Source: Capsaspora owczarzaki ATCC 30864
Taxonomy: Eukaryota > Opisthokonta > Filasterea
Assembly: GCF_000151315.2 (NCBI RefSeq)
Contig: NW_011887299.1
Location: 1,078,885 to 1,142,884 of the forward strand
Direction of reading: 5' to 3'
Length of the DNA stretch: 64,000 nucleotides
Shown: positions 56,655 to 64,000 of the stretch, piece after piece
How positions within the stretch are numbered: position 1 is the stretch's first letter
Layout of the letters: the number at the start of each line of letters is the position of its first letter
Notes under the pieces: model-generated
The model's database searches: none
Told to the model about the DNA's origin: nothing
What the model saw: the letters and a program-made list of their open reading frames with translations, nothing else
Program-made: the position numbers and the translations under genes

Positions 56655-58760
56655 TTAACGAGCGGATTCTTGAAGGCGGACGAGCGCTTTGCGCGCAGCT
56701 GTTGCCAAGAAGCTCGTGTTTAGATCGAGCAGGCGATGCAGTCGAAGTGCAATGTTTGAACTTGCGGCGAGATTGGCGTGCTTGACAATGAGCGCTTGCA
56801 GAAAACTGGCGAGTTTGAGAGAGTTGGCAAGAGAGTGGGCTGCAGGAAGCAGGGACACGAGCGCGTGCTCGACTGCATCAGCATCCAGTCCGCAGCGGGA
56901 ATTCGTGGCGGCCGTCAAGACTTCGAGGACGTGATCATTCCACACCAGCGACAGCGCCGAAGTGACCGAGCTGAACATTGAGTGAACAAAACAGGGTTGG
57001 TGAGAAAGATTCGAGAAAACAAAAACCACAGCACAATCATCAGAGCCCACCGCACCTGAAAACTGTTGAAGCATGCTCTGGTGGCAGTGCCTCACGGATG
57101 ATGCGAATCAATAGGGCGGCTTGGTGGGTTCCTACAGATGCGCAAAAAAGTCAGACGAACGAACGACACAGCCATGTTGTTTGCACTAGGGGTACCAAGG
57201 GGCTGGCTTGGAGTGGCGCACAGTGGCACAAACAGACCCACGACGAGCGCTTTGGCAGACAGCTTGCTGAATTGTGTAATGCAATGGAAGAGAGGTCGAG
57301 GCGCAGCACCACCGAGTTGCCGGGCACGTGCCACAAACAGCGAGTCCACAAGGGTACTAGCGCTAGAAATAGCCAAGTCAACTGAACCAATGGCCTCGCA
57401 GAGAGGCACCAGAGCGCCGTCTTGGAGTTGATTCAATGCCAGGGTTTGGGTGAGTTTGAGCACCTGATTCCAGTGAGTTGAGTCAGTTTTGGGTTTCAAA
57501 GTGAGCAATCTCCTTGTGAAACAATGCTCAGTAGATAAAATAGAGTACGAAAGACTGAGCTCACCTGAGGCGGCGAGCTGGTGAGAAGCAGTTGTGTGAT
57601 TTGCCCAATCGCGTCCTCCGACAGCGCTTCGTAATTGGCTTCTTCGAGTTCGACGCGCAGGGCTTGAATAGCAACAAATTGAGCGGCCTGGCTGCTCGGA
57701 ATGTGCGGTGTGGATGGCGTATGCAGAGATGCCGAGCCTTGCGTTGGCGGCTGGCGAGAGTGAAATGGGGTGGATGGCTGGTCGCTCGGTTTGGCAGCAA
57801 TCGATTCAGTTTGCGCCAAAGCAGGCTCTTGCACCATGGCTTGAGTGCCAGGGACTTTTCTGGGTGTAGAGGGATGGTCGTTGGTGTCCGTGATGGAGCC
57901 GACTACAGTTGGTTTTGTCGGGGTTCCAGCAATCTCCTCGTCGATCGCAGCAAAATCCACCTGCATGGGAACAGGGGGTGCTTCGCGTTGCTCTCTTGCG
58001 TTGGCTGAGTCGATTTGTGTGAACGTTCGCAGTAGCTCGAGCGTCGTCGCATCCATCAGAGACGAATCAATCGATGGTTGCAACTGTTGCAGTAATTCAG
58101 TGGCCGCATCCGGCAAGCGGTCTCGCATGGTCTGTATCAGCTGTAACAAGGCGTGCTGGTATGCCCGCGGTAATCGCGAGAACTGGCATGTTCTGAGTGA
58201 TTTGAAACAAGTGTTTCAGGCAAACAAAGCAACAAACGAACAGAGTTGTCAATGCCTTCCATCCAAATCACCTTCGGTCAAACCAAACCAACGAAACAAG
58301 GCGTACTTGACAATGATGACTGAACCGTCATTATGGTAATCCGAAGTGTGCTTTGCTGGACCCGGGTTGGTGCTGGCGGGAATCTGAATCCAGCATGGCA
58401 AGAGCGCCCAACGGAGCAACGCGAGCCAGTCGTACGGCCACGCCGCTTGTTCTGGGTCTGCCATGTCCAAAACACGAGTCATAACAGTAAAGTAAACGCA
58501 GACCACCCACACACGCAGATTAGAGTTGGAATGAGCGAAACGAGAAAAATGGCGGGAAACGAGCGTCATCACCGTTCTCAGCGCCAAAGACAATGGCAGC
58601 GACCGCGTTGGGAGGTACCTGGGGTTGAGAACATGATGCGCAATGCAGTGCTGAGTGGCTGGGGATGGAGTGCCATGCTGTCGAGCAGTGCTGCCCATGG
58701 CGGCGGCACGTCAAGATGCGGCACTGCACGCAGCATGATGACTGCACCTGCGCGTTCCAT
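56655..58760 (-). CDS. FANCE: FANCE, Fanconi anaemia core complex subunit E
   Basis: Bridges the Fanconi core ubiquitin ligase to FANCD2 in interstrand crosslink repair. Six exons: 58760-58619, 58457-58307, 58192-57565, 57463-57196, 57131-57056, 56970-56655; phases close at 526 residues (human FANCE is 536). The N-terminal part aligns by eye with human FANCE: PWAALLDSMAL, WPYDWLALLRWALL, then SVIIVKTCQFSRLPRAYQHA. A disordered Pro/Thr middle follows. The helical-repeat C-terminal domain includes QVLKLTQTLALNQLQDG, LVPLCEAIGSVDLAISSAS and LVDSLFVARARQL. The end LDLNTSFLATAARKALVRL matches the human EPNTTFLRKSLKAALKHL. Identification rests on these stretches and overall order. The protein evolves fast, so this is strong but not certain. 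Confidence 0.8.
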
Positions 58761-58896
58761 GGCTCTATTAGGAAGATTAGGAAGAGGGGAAATGAATGGA
58801 AGAGGCAATACATCGAATGTACGTTTGCACGGTGGCACAAAGTCGACAAAACCAAAACTCCTGATTTTGCACAATTCAAATGCAAGCACAAGAGTA

Positions 58897-60571
58897 TCAC
58901 AGCTTCCAATCAGCAGTGTGCTGGTGGAGTGACGAAAGCCACGACAGGTAGTCAGATAGTAGCCGGCTTCGTTGTGCTGCGGAAGGGGTCGACCCGAAAG
59001 AGCGCGGAGCAAATTGCGTTTGGGCAAGCGTTGTTTCTTGCTGCAGCAGCTCTGTGCTGGCCTGGATACCGGTAGCTACAGCCAAAAGAGAGGCATGATA
59101 CACGAGAAACCGCCGATGGTGAAACAAGGCTTCATTATCGGCATGGAGCTCCAGGAGAGCAGCTGATTCGTTCAACGCTTCCCGCCACTCTGTTAATGCT
59201 GCTGTTGCCGCCACGGCCAGGTCATTGCAGTTGGCATTCGACAGTAAGGCGGCAACTTGCTTTGCGTTCTTGAGGGCGAGGCTTCCTTCACCGGCAAACA
59301 ACTCGCTCAAAACAGGCCATCTCGTCCTCAACCGCGCGAGCAACACTTGTTGAAGGTAGTGGCAGCCGGAATGGTCCTGTGGATGCTGAGCAGTCCAGGC
59401 CTTTATGGTTTCGAGTTCAGTGTTGACCTGTTGCATGCACAATCACAAAATTGATTTTGGCTGAGTTCCTCTCGACCGTTGCCTGCCAATCCTCCAAAAA
59501 AGCAACACGCGGTTACCATGTCTTTGTCACTGGCAACCTGCTCTAGCAACCAAGTGCGGTGGCTCCAGCTGAAATAATTGCTGGCGTACGAGTTGGCCAC
59601 GGTTGTGCAGATTGCAAATTCTTCAGCCAGTCGAGTTTGCTTGATTGCAGGAGGGTCGTTGATCAGGAGCCGCTGTAATACAAATCGCCTATGCAATCAT
59701 TGCGAAAAATAGTCAAGCCACACAAACCATCGCACTGAGAATCACCAAAAGGAAAGCAGAAGCTGGCATTGCCCAAAACAGGCCACTTACCGATGTGCAA
59801 AGGCCTCCCCACTCTTCGGGTGCTTTCGAAACACGAGAGCTAAGAAGAGAAGCTCGTCTTGCAGGGCGACGGCCTTTGCTGTTAACAAAAATTTGCTGCA
59901 TCGTCGAGCAAAGCAGAATCCCAAAATCAGACAAAATCAAGCTGCCTCGTCCCAAACCATCATTCATCACGACGCTCAGCCTTTGTTACCGAGCATTCCA
60001 TGCGGTATAGTTCTCAGCATTGATCATGAGGACTGCTCGGCTGGTTGCTTGCAGTTTGCGAACAATCTCTGAATCTGCATTGAATAGTTAAACACAACCA
60101 AGTAAATTCGAGCCAACAACAGCCGAATCTCAATACTATTCTTGACTATCCAAGTTTCTGAGAACTGTCATGCCAAATCCGTCCAGTTCGCCCTTACTGA
60201 GATCAGCAGCATGTTCTGGCCACGACGACGACGACGACGAGCTTCTGGCAGCGCTCGTCGCTTGACTGGCGCTTTGCTGCTTGGCCTCGATCAGCCCTCG
60301 ACTGGCCTCCGTGTAGAGCGCAGGGACGATCTGGAACGGGATGCCCAGCTTGACCGAGTTCTCGGGGGTGACTGCAACCACGAACGGGTGGAACTCGGCG
60401 TCGGCTTCGGACAGCACTGGCACAAGGTCAAACTCGTCACTGTGATGGATCAGAGAAAGGAATTAAGAATTAAGAGAGTGTTGGGTGTGTTGGGTTGGGT
60501 TCGAATGGATGGCGAGGTTGTTACAGTTTGGATCCGAATCTGTCAAAGATCGCGTTCAGCACGTCGAGCAT
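58897..60571 (-). CDS. PTAR1: PTAR1, prenyltransferase alpha-subunit repeat protein
   Basis: Alpha subunit of the GGTase-III type protein prenyltransferase, which in animals pairs with RabGGTB to modify the SNARE Ykt6. Six exons: 60571-60525, 60439-60147, 60074-59990, 59895-59791, 59688-59517, 59427-58897; 410 residues, as in human PTAR1. The N-terminal part (DEFDLVPV) is followed by prenyltransferase-alpha repeats: NAENYTAWNAR, FRKHPKSGEAFAHRRFVL, NYFSWSHRTWLLEQV, DHSGCHYLQQVLL and NEALFHHRRFLVYH. The final QRSRLLSDYLSWLSSL fits the family's end. The donor of exon 2 is less certain than the others. The gene is 136 bp upstream of FANCE on the same strand. Confidence 0.87.
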
Positions 60572-60844
60572 TTTGCACAAATGAAGGACTGATGTGTTAA
60601 GAAACAGGAACTAGTATAGGACAATAGCTCATTGTGATTTGGTAGCTTGACGATCGCAGCAGAATCACAAAGAATCCGAATTTCGTGGAAGTTCAACTCA
60701 TTCAGTTTTGGCAACATTCAAGAATTGGATCGCTTCGACAGCGACGCGTTGACTTCATATCACTTAAAAGCGAACACCACCCAATGAACAATACTGGAGG
60801 AAGAGTTTCAACAATAACAGTAGATGACATTGGTTTCACAAAAG

Positions 60845-62735
60845 CTACGGCTTTGGTAGCAGGTACTTTTCTTCAGATTGATCGAATTGCACGAATCGAT
60901 GGAACTCGCCCTGTGTTTGAGAACGGAGGAAGAAGCAGACCCAGAATGAAATAGTTAGCGGACATCAAACTTGGATGCAATCAAAAGTTCCGCGAGAGCT
61001 CACCTTTCGCGCAGTGGCCCAACCAACGGCCAACAGCGTACTGGGTACAAGGTAGAGAAGCGCTGGTTGCGCCACTCCATAAATACGAGACATCACGATG
61101 GCCATAAGGACACCTGAGCAAAAGTTGGGATTGCAGGATTGAGGAAGGCGAATGCGCAACTACCGAAACGAATTGCAGAGTCAACTCACCGAAAAAGTAC
61201 CCAATCAAGGACGCCTGAAAGTAACGAAACTTGAGCGCGTCCGTGTCTCCTATCCGGCGAACCAACGCAACCAATAGCCCGGGAATGACCTGCAGGAGCA
61301 TGATGCAAAACTCAGAGTTCCATCCAACGTAAACCAAAAAATGTGTGAATGTGCGTGCCCTTACAATGTCGCCAAGGCCCAGCATGGAGAAATGTCGTGG
61401 CGAGCTTGTGAACGAACTGTCGTGCCAGCCAAATAACTCGCAAAAGTAAATCGCATGGAACCAAAAACACATGAAATGCCTGTGCTGCGTTACTTTGGGA
61501 AGATGAGCTTCACGGGAAGTTCCAAAACTTGCGAACTCGACTCTGCAATCTTTGGAATGTGCAGAACTTTGGCAACAGAGACCATCTGTGTGTGTGGATT
61601 CACGAGATGAGCGAACGCACGAATCGAAAAAAAAAAAAATACAAACTGCACTGTACCGGATTGGCCGCTTCTTTGGTGGCAACTTCCACCATGACGTTCG
61701 AATGAAACCAGCGTTCAGAAAAAAACACCCAGAAGACGTCGTAGAGCAGTAGTCCGACGAAAAGCAGGGTGACCAGCTTCACGTTGGGAATTTGAATGAA
61801 CGTGATGCCGACAACACAAATGCCAAACCCGAGTACTGTTTGCCAAATGACACGGCACAGGAGGGTGAAAAAACGGGGCAGGAGATGTGAGTACGGAGAA
61901 ACGAGCGAATTCAATTCAATGCGGAACAAAAACTTACTGTCGACCAGGAGCCAATGCCCGCTGTACATCCATACGAGTGTCACACCAACTGCCAGCGCAA
62001 TCGAGCAAAATTCGCCCCAAGTGCACCAGTTAGACAGACCGGATCTAAAGGAGAGAAAAAAATTGTGAAATGAGTCGCGAACACCAAGGTTTCTGAGCAA
62101 ACAAGAACCAATTCACTCACCGCATCGCGTGAGGAAATGTGCGAGCCAGACACGCATGTACAAGAGGCGATATGAGAAATGCCACAGAGCTGCATGCCAT
62201 GACTGATTGCAGAAAGTGGTTCAGTTGAGCGTCAAAATCATCGCAAACACCACCAACACACACCAGACTAACCTGTCTGCGAAATGATGAGCAGGAATTG
62301 AATCCACTCAAACAAGAAGAAGATCAGGAGCAGAGTGAACGACCCGACGACTGGAAACAGCAGCACCTCGCGTTTGGACATTGTCTGAATATCTGTTTCA
62401 ACAAAGCGGCGATGGAAATTTTCAGCAAAGCTCAGGGACATTGGCGCTTGTAGTGATAATGTTTCATGTCACCATTTCCCCCATCGTCATCATCATCATG
62501 GATGCTGAGAACCTACATTCGGCGGGTTGTTCGTTCCGCTTGACCGCAGCAACCGCCTGAGCAGACCTACATAAGAAACAGCAGCAGTGATGGAGTGAGC
62601 AACCCTTGACTCCAAAACTCACCACACGAACTACAGTTGACAAACAAACACAAAACAAACCGACCGCTCTGAGCCGTGCCAGACGAGGAAGAGCGACGAC
62701 CCGAGAATCGCATAGACGGCGGGATCCGTGAGCAT
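60845..62735 (-). CDS. SPPL3: SPPL3, signal-peptide-peptidase-like intramembrane aspartyl protease
   Basis: Nine-TM GxGD protease that in animals cleaves Golgi type II glycosyltransferases within the membrane. Eleven exons: 62735-62665, 62566-62517, 62446-62273, 62202-62121, 62044-61938, 61835-61657, 61585-61494, 61416-61365, 61289-61190, 61113-61004, 60910-60845; phases close at 360 residues. Catalytic motifs: YD in GLLLYDVFWVFFSERWF, GLGD in HFSMLGLGDI, and PAL in VAQPALLYLVP. SNVMVEVATKEAANP and DIQTMSKREVLLFP match SPPL3 more than SPP or SPPL2. There is no N-glycosylated lumenal domain or signal peptide, as expected for SPPL3. The short last exon (KGEFHRFVQFDQ) was placed by its fit to the KGDLRRMW end of human SPPL3. 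Confidence 0.92.
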
Positions 62736-63133
62736 TGCAGCCCTGCGCCAACCACCAAAGACAGTCGTAGAGACACAGTTGAAGTGAGAAGTGAGTGAAG
62801 TAGGAGTGGGAAATGCAAAGTCAAGTGGTTTCGAGGGTGACCGACCATGGAGCGAGCATGGACGAGGCGGGAGTCGGGTCGGATGCTTCGGTCATCGAAC
62901 TCGTCGCACTCGAAGCAAAGTAGAAAAGTGAACGAATGAAAATGAAAAATGGCTGAATGAATGGTCAAAGCTAGAATGAGACATGGATAGCGACGGTAGT
63001 TTTTGATGGAGGGGGAAAGGCAAAATGGAGCTTGGGCAAATCGAAACTTGTTTATTGAATGCGACAACGCACAATGCGACATCAACCTCAAAACCACTGT
63101 GGTGCTGGACCTCGCTTTGCTCTTTGCCCATGC
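62736..63133. other. Intergenic region between SPPL3 start and arginase stop
   Basis: About 400 bp, AT-richer on the plus strand around 62925-63010. It should contain the SPPL3 promoter and the arginase 3' UTR. No coding frame is supported. Confidence 0.45.
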
Positions 63134-63906
63134 TTATAGCAAGGTCTCGCCGAGAGCGCAGCGCGTCAACGAGCAGCCAATCGCGATCGTCTCGGCAACC
63201 TCCCTGTGGTTGCCAAGCGCCGGATTGACTTCCATAATGTCCAAGCCGCGAAGCAGACCAGTCTCGTACACTGCCTCGCAAATGTAGTGGCCCTCGCGGA
63301 AGGTGAGGCCACCTCGCACGGTGGTTCCGGTCGAAGGTGCGATCTGAGACAAACAACAACAGTTTGAGATCAGGTGAGTGACAGTCAACAATCAATCAAA
63401 ACGCACACACGAAAAGCAATACACACCGCGGGATCCAAAGCATCGACATCAAAGCTCAGATGAATCGGACGGTCTCGCTTGGGGTTGACGTGATCAAGCG
63501 CCATTTGGACGACCTGAAAAGAACAAATGCCGTCTCAGTTCAGGCTGTCACTCGTTTGCTGACTGTGCTGCGCTGCTGCTTACCTGACCAATGCCATACT
63601 TGTCGACGTGATGCATGGTGAATGCCTTCATGCCAAACTTGCGGATGATGGAGCTAAAACAAAAAAGTCAACGAAAGTGAGAACGAGTGCATGCATCAAT
63701 CCAGCTCTGGAGACATACCGCTCGCCCTCGTCCAGATCACGCAGGCCAATGTAGACAATGTCGGCAGTGGTCATGACGGGGTTGAACCACTCAAAGCCGG
63801 GAATGTCTTGCGGCTTTTGCAGGCCGAGCAGGATGGACACGGGCATGCCGTGCATGTTGCCGCTGCCAGTCGTTTCCGCAGTGTTGATATCGGCATGCGC
63901 GTCGAC
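63134..63906 (-). CDS. ARG1: Arginase, 3' part only (5' end beyond the window)
   Basis: Manganese enzyme that splits arginine into ornithine and urea. Visible exons: 63906-63719, 63653-63584, 63513-63427, 63343-63134. The earliest visible exon begins DAHADINTAETTGSGNMHG, carrying Mn ligands of the DAHxD motif. Then follow IPGFEWFNPVMTTADIVYIG, HLSFDVDALDPA (second pair of Mn ligands), GTTVRGGLTFREGHY and GLDIMEVNPALG. The C-terminus lacks any targeting signal. The first Mn-binding motif (GGDH type) and the start codon lie upstream, outside the window. The sequence 63907-64000 reads as intron. Cytosolic versus mitochondrial location cannot be judged without the N-terminus. An agmatinase is less likely because of SGNMHGMP and DIMEVNP. 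Confidence 0.93.
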
Positions 63907-64000
63907 CTAACAGCCAAACAAGGGCAATGAGCACATCGAGAGCATGAGCGTAGCGTCCCAATATCGCCAAAAATTCGTTGGCGACATCCAAAGAAAAAAC

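Overview
This is a eukaryotic nuclear window with 23 recognisable protein-coding genes. Most are split by short GT-AG introns (about 60-120 bp) and have GC-rich third codon positions. The gene content fits a unicellular relative of animals. It mixes animal-type genes (receptor tyrosine kinase, FANCE, CLPTM1L, SPPL3, PTAR1, SNF5, elongin C, Rh channel) with genes better known from fungi, plants or bacteria (Sfc1-type succinate/fumarate carrier, DBP3-like helicase, PDX1, non-hydrolysing UDP-GlcNAc 2-epimerase). A filasterean such as Capsaspora owczarzaki fits best. That is an inference from content and style, not a database match.

Layout. 1-5.2 kb: LRR-Roc-COR (ROCO) GTPase whose LRRs lie on single-repeat exons, interrupted by a 100-N gap. 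5.7-10.7 kb: a membrane-anchored heparinase II/III-family protein and a bacterial-type UDP-GlcNAc 2-epimerase, divergently arranged. 10.9-18.2 kb: an unknown two-TM zinc-ribbon protein, an Sfc1-like mitochondrial carrier and POP1 (RNase P/MRP). 18.6-23.1 kb: a receptor tyrosine kinase with dermatopontin-like and eight CCP-like ectodomain modules. 23.3-32.7 kb: PDX1, SLC35B-type PAPS transporter, SNF5/SMARCB1, CLPTM1L. 32.8-43.2 kb: DBP3-like helicase, Rh ammonium channel, Sua5/YrdC with two possible starts, secreted LCAT/PLA2G15-type lipase. 45.2-46.5 kb: elongin C. 46.8-52.3 kb: a tandem pair of charged coiled-coil proteins of a family I do not recognise. 52.7-63.9 kb: RFC1, FANCE, PTAR1, SPPL3 and a window-truncated arginase.

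The first 14 genes alternate strictly between strands, giving alternating shared promoters and tight convergent 3' ends. Splice models were built by hand from donor and acceptor sites and reading-frame phase. Where exon ranges are given, the phases close. No rRNA, tRNA, CRISPR array, insertion sequence or virus-derived element was found.

The best candidates for something undescribed are the tandem MPLFHPVD family (46751-52301) and the receptor kinase with its dermatopontin/CCP ectodomain and duplicated YDNQ tail motif.
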